A stretch of DNA of 64,000 nt from Paraflavitalea sp. CAU 1676 (GTDB lineage: Bacteria > Bacteroidota > Bacteroidia > Chitinophagales > Chitinophagaceae), in the NCBI RefSeq assembly GCF_029223285.1, contig NZ_JARHUJ010000004.1, positions 620,001 through 684,000 on the forward strand. Reading direction: 5' to 3'. Both the position numbers and the translations under genes were made by a program. Below, piece by piece: positions 52,492-61,708 of this stretch (positions are counted from its first letter, which is position 1; the number at the start of each line of letters is the position of its first letter). The notes below the pieces were generated by a model. That model did not search any database, was not told the origin of the DNA, and saw only the letters and a program-made list of their open reading frames with translations.

Positions 52492-54879
52492 ATGAGAGGA
52501 GTGACCAACACCAACTACATTATCCGTTACCTCGTGTTGCTTTTATTGGGTATGATGACGCAGGCATCCCAGGCTCAGCAGCATACCCTGACAATACAGG
52601 TAGTGGACAGCACACTGATACCCGTGGGCCACGCCACTATAAGAATCAATAAGCGGGAAATGCTGGTGGATTCATCCGGCACTTATACAGCCGGCTTTTC
52701 CCGTGGCAACTACCGGATTTATATAACTGCGGTAGGACATAATCCTGCAGTGCAGGAAATATTCCTGCGTTCAGATTCCAACCTGCGCTTTATTTTGCAT
52801 CCCAGAGAAAGTTTGTTGACCAGCGTATTCGTATCGGCCTATTCGAATGTGCGGCGCAATCAAATGAGCGCACAGCGGCTTAGTATTACACAGATCAAAA
52901 AACTACCGGTGATACTGGGCGAAATAGATCCGCTCAAGACCATTACCCTGTTGCCCGGCGTGAAGAATGGGGGAGAGGCGAGCGCCGGTTTGTATATCCG
53001 CGGCGGCGGACCCGATCAAAACCTGGTATTACTCGATGGAATACCGGTCTATAATCCCAATCACCTCCTTGGGTTCTTTAGTATATTTAATGGAGACGCG
53101 ATCAGGAATATCGAAGTGATAAAAGGTGGTATACCAGCTGAGTTTGGTGGCCGGCTAAGCAGCGTCATTGATGTCAATTCGCGTGAAGGGGACAAAGATA
53201 GTTTCCATCTTTCGGGCGGAATAGGACTTATTTCTTCACGCCTTGCCGTGGAAGGCCCATTAAGTAAAGGCAAATCCTCCTATCTCATCAGTGCCAGGCG
53301 AACTTATATAGATCAGGTGGCGAAACTCGTAGCGAAGGACAGTTTGGGCGATAATGGCTATTACTTTTATGATGTAAATGCAAAGCTCGATTTTCAATTG
53401 AATAAAAAGAATGCCCTTGCGTTTACCTTCTACCTGGGTAAGGATGATTTCTCTTTTGTGGATGATGATGAGGACGGACCAGACCGCCGCTTCAACGCTA
53501 TTTGGGGCAATACTATCCTTGGTCTCACCTGGAAACAGCAGCTGAGCTATAAACTCCGGCAGGAATTATCTGTTGTGCGCAACGATTTCGATCTCGATAG
53601 CCGCATGATATACGGCACTACCACCTATATATACGCATCGGGCCTCACCGATTATGCCGCAAAGAACGATTGGGTGTACACGGCCAATCGCTGGCTCAAG
53701 GCGAAGGCTGGCTGGCAGTATACCTGGCACAACTTCAGGCCCGGTGCAGGAAGCTCAACTGCTGGCCTCCAGGATTTCAAAAGCAATATCGAAGATCGTC
53801 ATGCACATGAGGCGGCAGCCTATGTCAGTGCCGATCTGAATATAACGCCAGCCATTAATCTCGTGGCTGGCTTGCGCTACAGTTACTTTAACCAGGTTGG
53901 TCCTACTTCGTTCGTGGTGTATGATGCCGATGGGTCGCCCACCGGCGAAACAGAACAATATGGTAAGGGGCAAAGTATCGGCAGTTATCACTATCCGGAA
54001 CCAAGATTTTCCCTATTGTACAAGCTATCTCCCCAGTCAAGCATTAAATTATCCTACACACGTACCGTTCAATACCTGCACCTGGCCACCACAAGCGCGG
54101 CCACCTTCCCCGGCGACCTGTGGGTGCCTTCGGGCAGAAAAATAAAACCAGCTCAGGCCGAACAGGTGGCAGCCGGTTATGCGTGTGACTGGCATGACGG
54201 AGCCTGGGAGCTCAACGTGGAGGCGTATTACAAAACGATGTCGAACCAGATCGAATTCAAGCCCGGTGCAAGGTTGTTGCTGAACCAGAACCTGGAAGGC
54301 GAAATGGTATTCGGAAAAGGAACCGCCTATGGGCTCGAAGTATTTTTCCAAAAAAAGACGGGCCGGCTTACTGGCTGGATCGGTTATACACTGAGTCGTA
54401 CAGAACGCACGTTTCCCGACCTGAACAAGGGCAAAACCTTCCCTTACCGCTACGATCGTACGCATGATGCAAGTCTTGTGCTTAACTATAAGCTCAGCAG
54501 GAAATGGGATATAGCCTCCGTGTTTGTATATGGTACTGGCAATGCATTGACGATGCCTACAGGCAGGTTTGCGTACAGCCTCGGCTTTAACCGCAACGAG
54601 CGTACACCCATATTTACGAACATCAATCAATATGAGCAGGTAAACGATTACCGCATGCCGGCATACCATCGTTTTGATCTTGCATTCACCTTTACTCCCA
54701 GACCCGATAGTAAGAAACGATTCAAAAGCAGCTGGAATTTTGGGGTATACAACGCCTATAACCGGTACAATCCGTATTTCATCTATATCGATGTGGACGA
54801 AGACCTGCAGACGATCAAAGGCAAGAAAGTATTTCTTTTTCCCATTGTGCCCTCCGTTACCTGGAACTTTAAATTTTGA
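52492..54879 (+). CDS. TonB-dependent receptor with carboxypeptidase-regulatory-like N-domain
   Basis: A 795-residue outer-membrane receptor. A signal peptide (LVLLLLGMMTQASQAQ) is followed by a carboxypeptidase-regulatory-like/CarboxypepD_reg domain (about 30-110), a plug domain (LPVILGEIDPLKTITLLPGVKNGGEASAGLYIRGGGPDQNLVLLDGIPVYNP, FGGRLSSVIDVNSREG) and a barrel. The plug resembles the group usually paired with a DUF4249 lipoprotein, and such a gene starts four bases after this one. The cargo is unknown; the pairing differs from SusC/SusD. A molybdenum hydroxylase follows further downstream on the same strand. Confidence 0.93.
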   Translation: MRGVTNTNYIIRYLVLLLLGMMTQASQAQQHTLTIQVVDSTLIPVGHATIRINKREMLVDSSGTYTAGFSRGNYRIYITAVGHNPAVQEIFLRSDSNLRFILHPRESLLTSVFVSAYSNVRRNQMSAQRLSITQIKKLPVILGEIDPLKTITLLPGVKNGGEASAGLYIRGGGPDQNLVLLDGIPVYNPNHLLGFFSIFNGDAIRNIEVIKGGIPAEFGGRLSSVIDVNSREGDKDSFHLSGGIGLISSRLAVEGPLSKGKSSYLISARRTYIDQVAKLVAKDSLGDNGYYFYDVNAKLDFQLNKKNALAFTFYLGKDDFSFVDDDEDGPDRRFNAIWGNTILGLTWKQQLSYKLRQELSVVRNDFDLDSRMIYGTTTYIYASGLTDYAAKNDWVYTANRWLKAKAGWQYTWHNFRPGAGSSTAGLQDFKSNIEDRHAHEAAAYVSADLNITPAINLVAGLRYSYFNQVGPTSFVVYDADGSPTGETEQYGKGQSIGSYHYPEPRFSLLYKLSPQSSIKLSYTRTVQYLHLATTSAATFPGDLWVPSGRKIKPAQAEQVAAGYACDWHDGAWELNVEAYYKTMSNQIEFKPGARLLLNQNLEGEMVFGKGTAYGLEVFFQKKTGRLTGWIGYTLSRTERTFPDLNKGKTFPYRYDRTHDASLVLNYKLSRKWDIASVFVYGTGNALTMPTGRFAYSLGFNRNERTPIFTNINQYEQVNDYRMPAYHRFDLAFTFTPRPDSKKRFKSSWNFGVYNAYNRYNPYFIYIDVDEDLQTIKGKKVFLFPIVPSVTWNFKF

Positions 54880-54882
54880 TGT

Positions 54883-55806
54883 ATGAAAACAGTACTACTA
54901 AAGCGGAAATGGATGTGGTTGGCTGTTTGCCTCGCAGCGGTAGGTTGCGAGCGCGATTTTGAAATAGACCTCAATGATGGCCAGCCGCAACTTATCGTGG
55001 AAGCATATATCAATAACGAAATGCCCCTGTACAATTATGTGGTGTTGAGCAGGAGTAAGGACTTTTATGAATCGGGCCTGCAAAATGTGGCCGTAACAGG
55101 CGCAATGGTAACGATCACAGAAGGCATGCGCATGCCCGACAATACCTACCAGTGGGATGGCGCCACCACGGTACAAATGAAGGAAGGGCGGTTGCAGCAA
55201 TTGAACAATTCGAGCCTGCCAGGCTTTTATTTCGATCAACGCCTGGCTACCGATTCAATCAATGCATTGATGGGCAAACCCGGTAAGAGTTATAAACTGG
55301 ACATAGAAGCAGATGGGAAAAAGTACAGCGCCATAACCGAACTGCTGATACCCGTTGCCATCGACAGCCTGACCCTCGGAAACTATTACCTCGACAAGAA
55401 CGAAGACACCGTTTACAGAAAAGCGCGTATAACCGTGCATTATAAAGACCCGGATACCATTGGCAACACCCAACTCTATTATTGGCGCCATTGGGAAAAT
55501 CGTAATAGTTTTGGCTGGGGCGCCCTGGGTACCAACCGCTATACGCCGGGTACCGACGACCTCATCAACGGACAATATGTAGACCTCACCTTATCGAATG
55601 GTTTTGTAATAGGCGATACGGTCAATTACTTTATGTCCAGTGTGGAACGCAAAGTGTATAATTTCTGGGACAGCTTCAATAAAGCCCGGAGCAATGGAGG
55701 CCCCTTCGCAACCCCGGTTTCGTTGCAGAGCACCATCTCCGGAGAAAACGTGGTGGGCTGTTTCAGTGGTTTCAGCCTGAGCGGAAAAACGATCTCTATA
55801 AAGTAA
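54883..55806 (+). CDS. DUF4249 lipoprotein, partner of the TonB receptor
   Basis: A 307-residue surface lipoprotein. The signal ends in AAVGC, a good lipobox, followed by ERDFEIDLNDGQPQLIVEAYINNEMPLYNYVVLSRS, the DUF4249 signature. Further typical stretches are GKSYKLDIEADGKKYSAITELLIP and a Tyr/Trp-rich core (LYYWRHWENRN). DUF4249 proteins are nearly always next to a TonB receptor in Bacteroidota and are thought to help capture its cargo. The four-base gap to the receptor gene shows co-transcription. Confidence 0.9.
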   Translation: MKTVLLKRKWMWLAVCLAAVGCERDFEIDLNDGQPQLIVEAYINNEMPLYNYVVLSRSKDFYESGLQNVAVTGAMVTITEGMRMPDNTYQWDGATTVQMKEGRLQQLNNSSLPGFYFDQRLATDSINALMGKPGKSYKLDIEADGKKYSAITELLIPVAIDSLTLGNYYLDKNEDTVYRKARITVHYKDPDTIGNTQLYYWRHWENRNSFGWGALGTNRYTPGTDDLINGQYVDLTLSNGFVIGDTVNYFMSSVERKVYNFWDSFNKARSNGGPFATPVSLQSTISGENVVGCFSGFSLSGKTISIK

Positions 55807-55932
55807 TCTGGCCGAGATCGGGCTGGCCTTGTAACAAATGGTATTGTTGTAACGACAAATGGCCCTGACCGGGAACTGGCTTTGCAGGTAAGAATGGGTG
55901 GCAACCGGCATTTCTTCATAAAATGCTTAACC

Positions 55933-56397
55933 ATGGAACAAACCATCGTGTTGAAGGTCAATGGCAAGTCTTCATCGGTAACCATCGATCCCGAAACGCC
56001 ATTGCTGTATGCCTTGCGCAATAACCTGCACCTGAACGGACCAAAATACGGTTGCGGAATGGCGCTATGCGGTAGTTGTATGGTTTTACTGGATGGAAAG
56101 GCACAACCCTCCTGCATCATGCCCTGCAGTGCGGCAGCCGCTCACAACATTACCACCCTCGAAGGGATAGGAACTGCCCAGGCACTACACCCCCTGCAGC
56201 AAGCTGTGATAGAAACGCAGGCCGCCCAATGCGGCTATTGCCTCAACGGTGTCATCATGTGCGCCAAACAACTCCTGGATGAGCACGGATCGCCTTCCGA
56301 AGCACAGATCAAAGAAGCATTGCAGCGGGTATTGTGCCGTTGCGGCACCCATACCCGGTTTATTGCCGCTATAAAAAAGGCTGCAGCCATGAAGTGA
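55933..56397 (+). CDS. 2Fe-2S subunit of a molybdenum hydroxylase (isoquinoline 1-oxidoreductase alpha-like)
   Basis: A 154-residue iron-sulfur subunit of the xanthine dehydrogenase family. The first cluster uses C41, C46, C49 and C61 (GPKYGCGMALCGSCMVLLDG). The second uses C100, C103, C135 and C137 (AAQCGYCLNGVIMC and VLCRCGTHTR). It passes electrons from the molybdenum cofactor to an external acceptor, possibly a cytochrome. I chose the ATG at 55933, which gives the normal length without a signal peptide; the frame is open from 55882. The catalytic subunit starts 35 bases later. Lacking its own signal, it is probably carried across the membrane with the Tat-dependent partner. Confidence 0.94.
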   Translation: MEQTIVLKVNGKSSSVTIDPETPLLYALRNNLHLNGPKYGCGMALCGSCMVLLDGKAQPSCIMPCSAAAAHNITTLEGIGTAQALHPLQQAVIETQAAQCGYCLNGVIMCAKQLLDEHGSPSEAQIKEALQRVLCRCGTHTRFIAAIKKAAAMK

Positions 56398-56432
56398 TAA
56401 AACTACCATTCACTATCTACCCATAACAAACC

Positions 56433-58655
56433 ATGCCAATTCCTGTCAATAATACACCCACCAACGAATCCCGCCGGCGATTCCTGCGCCACACCGGCCA
56501 ACTGCTGATCGGCTTTCATTTATTACCCGCTTCTCTCAGGCTGGCACAGGCGGGCGAAACGATCAGTCCCATGCCAGACGAAGGCAATATCAATACCTGG
56601 TTGAGGCTGGATGCCGAAGGCAACCTAACGGTGCTTACCGGCAAAACGGAACTGGGTCAGGGTATTAAAACGGCCCTGATGCAGATTGCAGCAGAAGAAT
56701 TGGATATATCCATGCAGAAGGTAAACATCATTATAGCCGACACAGCCCAAACAGCCGATGAAAGGTATACGGCGGGGAGTGCCTCCATCACCGCCAGCGG
56801 CAGCGCCATACGGTCGGCAGCGGCAGAAGCCCGGAAAATATTACTGGAACTGGCAGCAGCACAACTCCACACAACTGTGCAGCAACTGGCCGTAAAGGAT
56901 GGCGTAGTTACAGCGCTGAACACCAAAGAGGCAATTAGTTATGGGGCATTGCTGAAGGGAAGATCGATAGAAGGAAAAGTTACGGAGAAAGCTCCTTTGA
57001 AGGATCCTGCTAAATATACCATTGTAGGTACTGCCTGGCCGCGCGACGATATCAAAGCCATGGCAACCGCACAACCCGTATATGTGCAGGATATCAGGAT
57101 GCCCGGCATGGTGCACGCGCGGATATTGCGTCCGCCGGTGTATGGGGCAAAACTATCCTCCCTGCCCAATGATGATCCTGCCGGTGTTACGGGCCTCCTC
57201 AAAATATTTCGCAATGGAAGTTTCGTGGCAGTGGTTACCAGCGAAGAATACCAGGCCATCAAGGCACTTAAATACCTGCGTGAAAAAGCGATATGGCAAA
57301 AGCCGGTACTGTCGCCGGCGCAGGATAAATTATTCGATCAAGTTACCGCATTACCCTTGAAAGGTGAGGAGGTGGCGAAGAACGAGGCGGCTGAAGCTGC
57401 CATCGCCGGGGCGGCTGCCAAAGTAGAAGCTGTCTATAAACGGCCCTATCAGATGCATGGCTCCATAGGCCCCTCCTGTGCCGTGGCATTATGGAAAGAG
57501 GATCTGCTTACCGTGTGGTCACATTCACAGGGAGCTTTCCCATTGCGCAGTACACTCGCCGATCTGTTGCACCTTCCCGAATCGAAGATCAGGGTGATCG
57601 CGGTGCCCGGTTCGGGCTGTTACGGTCATAACGGAGCCGACGATGCAGGTGCAGATGCGGCCCTGTTGGCAATGGAATTACCCGGGCGGCCGGTACGCGT
57701 GCAGTGGATGCGCGAAGATGAACATTGCTGGGAGCCTTACGGATCTGCGATGGTCATGAAACTTACCGGTGGTTTGGATGCCAGCGGGCAACTATTGGCC
57801 ATCGATACCACCTTGTGGTCCGATACGCACGTCGCGAGGCCCGGCGGCAAAGCCGGGCACTTCCTGGCTGGCCGCGATCTGGCAACCCCCTTTACCTTCA
57901 CACCCGGTGGCTATTCGGGCGGTAGCTACCGCAATGCATTGCCGTTGTACGATACATTGCGTAAAGTGACCTTGTTCAATTATAAAGGACCGCTGAGAAC
58001 TTCGGCCCTGCGTAGTCTTGGCGCTTATGCCAACATCTTTGCCCTCGAATCATTCATGGATGAACTGGCCATTCGTGCCGGTAAAGACCCTGCCGCCTTC
58101 CGTCTGCAAAATTTGAAAGACGAGCGGGCTAAGGCCGTTATTCAAAAAGTAATGGACATAACGCAGTGGGAAAAGCGAACCGGAGCAAAAGCGGCTTCGG
58201 TTGGATGGGGCATCGCATTCGCACAATACAAGAATGATGCAGCTTATTTTGCCGTGGTAGCCGAAGTTGCGATCGACAAAACGGCCAAACAGTACCGCGT
58301 CAAATCACTCACCGGTGTAATCGATGCCGGGCAGGTGATCAATATAGACGGACTAAAAAACCAGACCGAAGGGGGCATGATACAATCAACCAGTTGGACC
58401 CTGCTGGAGCAGGTACAGTATAACGAAAAGGGAATATTGAGCCGCGGCTGGGATTCCTATCCCATCCTGCGTTTTCAGGCTGTGCCGTCTATAGCCGTGG
58501 AAGTCATCAACAGACCTGGGTCACCACCCGTGGGCGCCGGAGAAGCGGCTCAGGGACCTACGGCGGCGGCCATTGCCAACGCCATCTATCAGGCCACCGG
58601 CAGTAGGCTGCGCGAGCTGCCACTCAAACCAGACAAAATAAACTGGCAATACTAA
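56433..58655 (+). CDS. Molybdopterin-binding catalytic subunit of an exported molybdenum hydroxylase (IorB-like)
   Basis: A 740-residue catalytic subunit of the aldehyde oxidase/isoquinoline oxidoreductase type. It has a Tat signal (NESRRRFLRHTGQLLIG), FTVLTGKTELGQGIKTALMQIAAEEL-like cofactor-binding segments, YTAGSASITASGSAIRSAAAEARK, and the active-site Glu704 in VGAGEAAQGP. It should hydroxylate an aldehyde or N-heterocycle using water; the molybdenum ligand is presumed to be molybdopterin cytosine dinucleotide. It forms a two-gene unit with the 2Fe-2S subunit. Dependence on molybdenum links it by function to the ModE-type unit at 20.5-24.7 kb, though no ModE box was found here. Confidence 0.94.
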   Translation: MPIPVNNTPTNESRRRFLRHTGQLLIGFHLLPASLRLAQAGETISPMPDEGNINTWLRLDAEGNLTVLTGKTELGQGIKTALMQIAAEELDISMQKVNIIIADTAQTADERYTAGSASITASGSAIRSAAAEARKILLELAAAQLHTTVQQLAVKDGVVTALNTKEAISYGALLKGRSIEGKVTEKAPLKDPAKYTIVGTAWPRDDIKAMATAQPVYVQDIRMPGMVHARILRPPVYGAKLSSLPNDDPAGVTGLLKIFRNGSFVAVVTSEEYQAIKALKYLREKAIWQKPVLSPAQDKLFDQVTALPLKGEEVAKNEAAEAAIAGAAAKVEAVYKRPYQMHGSIGPSCAVALWKEDLLTVWSHSQGAFPLRSTLADLLHLPESKIRVIAVPGSGCYGHNGADDAGADAALLAMELPGRPVRVQWMREDEHCWEPYGSAMVMKLTGGLDASGQLLAIDTTLWSDTHVARPGGKAGHFLAGRDLATPFTFTPGGYSGGSYRNALPLYDTLRKVTLFNYKGPLRTSALRSLGAYANIFALESFMDELAIRAGKDPAAFRLQNLKDERAKAVIQKVMDITQWEKRTGAKAASVGWGIAFAQYKNDAAYFAVVAEVAIDKTAKQYRVKSLTGVIDAGQVINIDGLKNQTEGGMIQSTSWTLLEQVQYNEKGILSRGWDSYPILRFQAVPSIAVEVINRPGSPPVGAGEAAQGPTAAAIANAIYQATGSRLRELPLKPDKINWQY

Positions 58656-58677
58656 ACTTTGCATAAACTGCCTGGAC

Positions 58678-59133
58678 TTATCCCACGCTCACCTTCATCA
58701 CCACTTTCTTGACGGGGGCTGCACCCTGTACCTGGATATTTGGCATATGCAGATCGGTAGGATAGAAAATGGCAAACATGCCTGTCTTCATATGTGAAAA
58801 GAAAGAGGGTTTGCCACCAAAGAGCCAGAAGTCATTCGTATCGTCGTAGGCTTTGGAAGGTTCCTGCTGACGCAGAAAATCATGACCGATCAATTCTTCC
58901 CCACGCACAATGTATTGAACGTCGATGTATTTCTTGTGGGCTTCCATTTGCTCACCCGAAGCCGCAACGGTGTCATACTCATTCACGATGGCAATAACAT
59001 CGGTGCCATCTATCTCATATTTTCCTTTGGGCACATTGCTGAAGTCAGTTTCGGAAAGGTAGCGGAATGCTTTTACGAACTTAGGACCAAGGTGATTATA
59101 CAGCGCCGCATTTTCTAAAGTGTCGATAACCAT
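58678..59133 (-). CDS. YhcH/YjgK/YiaL-family protein (DUF386)
   Basis: A 151-residue cupin-like protein of the YhcH family, anomeric-sugar-handling or beta-galactosidase beta-subunit type. Motifs: MVIDTLENAALYNHLGPKF, GKYEIDGTDVIAIVNEY, MEAHKKYIDVQYIVRGEE and FFSHMKTGMFAIFYPTDLHMP, with the metal-binding His and Glu of the fold. The family is linked to sialic acid and galactoside use. It is convergent with the molybdenum hydroxylase and divergent from the second BlaI gene; neither suggests a pathway. Confidence 0.92.
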   Translation of the reverse strand: MVIDTLENAALYNHLGPKFVKAFRYLSETDFSNVPKGKYEIDGTDVIAIVNEYDTVAASGEQMEAHKKYIDVQYIVRGEELIGHDFLRQQEPSKAYDDTNDFWLFGGKPSFFSHMKTGMFAIFYPTDLHMPNIQVQGAAPVKKVVMKVSVG

Positions 59134-59285
59134 GCTGGATAGGTAATTTATGGAGCAGCAAGATAGGCTAATAAGCTTACAATCAAAACCAGGACAACCT
59201 TTGACTCTCTTATAATCAATTATAAATCATAGGGTATTTGCCTCTTTAACTTGTTTTAACAAAAAAAAGAAGAGCTTCTATATAC

Positions 59286-59295
59286 AACGTACGTT
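59286..59295. promoter_or_regulatory. Short palindrome before BlaI locus 2
   Basis: AACGTACGTT is a perfect 10-bp palindrome, followed by TTTTT and a second CGTACC. It lies 20 bases before the BlaI ATG, where an operator would be expected. It does not resemble the operator of locus 1, so the two repressors probably differ in specificity. The 182-base gap holds nothing else. Confidence 0.35.
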
Positions 59296-59315
59296 TTTTA
59301 TCGTACCTTGGCGTT

Positions 59316-59717
59316 ATGAAAGTCAGGAAAGACAATAATGCCCGCGATACCGTGCCTACCAAGGCAGAAATGGATGTATTGCAGGTATTGTGGAAACATG
59401 GCCCCTCTACCGTTCGGTTTGTGCACGATACCCTCAATGAGCAAAAAGAAGCTGTTCAATATACGTCCACGCTCAAGCTCATGCAGGTGATGACCGAAAA
59501 GGAAATGCTTACGCGCGATGAAACGAACATGAAGCATGTGTATAGTGCAGCACTGGAAGAAGAAAAAACCAAAGGCACCATGCTAACCCGTTTCGTCGAT
59601 TCGATGTACGATGGTTCTGTGAGCAACCTGATGGTGGCCCTGTTGGGCAATGATAAAACGTCGGAGAAGGAAGTAGAAGTGCTGAAGGCGATGTTGAAGA
59701 AACTGGATCAGCAATAG
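59316..59717 (+). CDS. BlaI/MecI/CopY-family repressor (locus 2)
   Basis: A 133-residue winged-helix repressor: VPTKAEMDVLQVLWKHGPSTVRFVHDTLNEQ, QYTSTLKLMQVMTEKEMLTRDETNMKHVYSAAL and a C-terminal helix (VEVLKAMLKKLDQQ). It has a short basic N-terminal extension. The BlaR1-type partner starts 18 bases after its stop. As at locus 1 no beta-lactamase is present, so the repressor probably controls its own operon, including the secreted heptad-repeat protein. Confidence 0.94.
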   Translation: MKVRKDNNARDTVPTKAEMDVLQVLWKHGPSTVRFVHDTLNEQKEAVQYTSTLKLMQVMTEKEMLTRDETNMKHVYSAALEEEKTKGTMLTRFVDSMYDGSVSNLMVALLGNDKTSEKEVEVLKAMLKKLDQQ

Positions 59718-59735
59718 TCCCCAATAAATCACAGC

Positions 59736-61517
59736 ATGACTGGCGCATATTTATTCATACACGGCACATTGACCCAAAAGATATTGCAGGCATTTACCTG
59801 GATGCTCGTACATTCTATATGGCAGGGATTCCTCTTGGCGCTCCTCGCTGGTGCAGCTATGTTGTCGATGCGAAAGTCGGCCCCCGATAAGCGATACAAG
59901 GCATTGGCCGTACTGCTGGCTGGGTACCTGGTTACTTGTTTGTTAACGTTTGTATATGTATGGAATGATGCACCGGCCGTTAATGATGCACCCGGAACAG
60001 GGATGGCGATTGCCGAATGGAAAGGATTTGCCATCACCAACATCATACATTGGCTTAACGATTATTGCACCACACATGCTACCTTAATTGTAGCCACCTG
60101 GTTTTTCCTCTTTGCCTTCCGTTGCTGGCAAATGACGATGGCCATCAAATACGTCAAAAAGGTAAAAACGAAACAACTGTCGGGCCCGCCGGATGGATGG
60201 CAGCAAAAGGTCAATACGTTCGCATACCAACTCGGTATCGGCAAAGCCGTAACCTTGCTGGAGTCGGGTGTTACCAAAGTACCGGTAGTCATCGGCCACC
60301 TGAAGCCCGTTATCTATATGCCGCTTGGTTTACTGGCCAACTTGCCGCCTCACCAGGTAGAAGCCGTGTTACTCCATGAACTGGCCCATATCCGCCGCCA
60401 TGATTACCTGTTCAACTGGGTGCAGCATCTGGCAGAAACGGTTTTCTTCTTCAACCCCGGATTGTTGTGGGTATCGGCCTTGTTGCGGGAAGAAAGAGAG
60501 CATTGCTGTGATGACATCGCCTTGTCATATACCGGCAACAGGAAACAATTTATACAAGCGTTGATCAACTTTAAGGAACAGGTAAGTCAACAGGGCGCTT
60601 ATGTGATGGCGTTTCCCGGTAAGAAAAGCCAGTTGTTGCAACGGGTTACCCGCATCGTTCACAACCGAAACAATGCATTTAATGGCATTGAGAAAGGGTT
60701 CCTGCTACTGAGTGCTTTTGTTTGCCTGCTGTTGCTGGCAACCTTTGTCACCGATCAAAAGCAGGTTCAAACATGGACAGCCGAAACAATAACAGCAACT
60801 CCATTGATGCACGTTAGCCAGCCTGCGAACGCAGAACCGCCTGCTGATCGGTCTCGTACGGTTTTGCCCGTCAAATCATCTGGCCGTTCACGTAAGTCTA
60901 ACAATACTGCCACCTCCGAAATACCGGCCTCCATCGTGATAGGGACAAGCGTAGAGCCGTCAACGGTTCCACAAGAACCCGTTCAGCAACACCCAACGGA
61001 GTACACCGGGCAGCAGGAAGAAATGAAGTCTGAAATTGATGTAACAGCGCAGTACCATGCAGCTTTGATTGAGCAGCATCGTCGCCAGGCGGCGCAGGAT
61101 AACCAGCAGGCAGCCGTGCAACGCGAAAAGGCCGAACAGGATAGAAAGGAGGCTGAACGTCATCGTGCACAGGCAGCTATCGAACGTATACAAGCGGAAC
61201 GGCACCGGGAGCGGGCCGAGGCAGACCGTCGCAAAGCGGAGCAAGACCGCGAACAGGCAGAACAATATCGGCAGCTGGCAGCTGATGATCAGGCGAAGGC
61301 GGATCATAATCGCGAGAGGGCCGCCAAAGACCATCAACAGGCACTGCAGCATGCCGCACAAGCCGAGAAAGACCGGCAGCGTGCAGAGATCGATCGCCGG
61401 CATGCCGAACTTGATAGGGCACGCGCAGAGCGCGACCGGGTACAGGCCGACAAAGACAGGGCTCGCGCAATGACCGGACGAAACCTGGCCGAAAGCAGGC
61501 AGTATAGCCGGCAATAA
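59736..61517 (+). CDS. BlaR1-type M56 metallopeptidase with C-terminal heptad-repeat helix
   Basis: A 593-residue membrane protease. Membrane helices are at about 12-38, 48-70, 108-130 and 323-345. The zinc motif is HELAHIRRHDY, with the downstream Glu in REEREHCCDDIAL. After the last helix come a Pro/Thr-rich linker (about 365-430) and a helical tail (about 438-593) of roughly nineteen heptads with the pattern x-x-A-E-x-D-R (EKAEQDR, ERAEADR, ARAERDR). The tail lies outside the membrane. It has no penicillin-binding domain. The next gene codes for a secreted protein of the same heptads, so a coiled-coil or matching-helix contact between the two is plausible. Confidence 0.93.
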   Translation: MTGAYLFIHGTLTQKILQAFTWMLVHSIWQGFLLALLAGAAMLSMRKSAPDKRYKALAVLLAGYLVTCLLTFVYVWNDAPAVNDAPGTGMAIAEWKGFAITNIIHWLNDYCTTHATLIVATWFFLFAFRCWQMTMAIKYVKKVKTKQLSGPPDGWQQKVNTFAYQLGIGKAVTLLESGVTKVPVVIGHLKPVIYMPLGLLANLPPHQVEAVLLHELAHIRRHDYLFNWVQHLAETVFFFNPGLLWVSALLREEREHCCDDIALSYTGNRKQFIQALINFKEQVSQQGAYVMAFPGKKSQLLQRVTRIVHNRNNAFNGIEKGFLLLSAFVCLLLLATFVTDQKQVQTWTAETITATPLMHVSQPANAEPPADRSRTVLPVKSSGRSRKSNNTATSEIPASIVIGTSVEPSTVPQEPVQQHPTEYTGQQEEMKSEIDVTAQYHAALIEQHRRQAAQDNQQAAVQREKAEQDRKEAERHRAQAAIERIQAERHRERAEADRRKAEQDREQAEQYRQLAADDQAKADHNRERAAKDHQQALQHAAQAEKDRQRAEIDRRHAELDRARAERDRVQADKDRARAMTGRNLAESRQYSRQ

Positions 61518-61708
61518 GCAAAAGACAAATTCCCGATATATATCAATCATTCAGGGGCTACCCAGTACAGGTTACTGATGCGCAGGTAACTGGTAGCGTG
61601 TGTGTATTGCCCGGATGAAGACAGATTATTCTCATTTACAAGCTGGGTTTCCAAAAAATCACTGCATGGTGAACAGGGAAAGTATTGCCCATTCTAAAAA
61701 AAGAAAAC

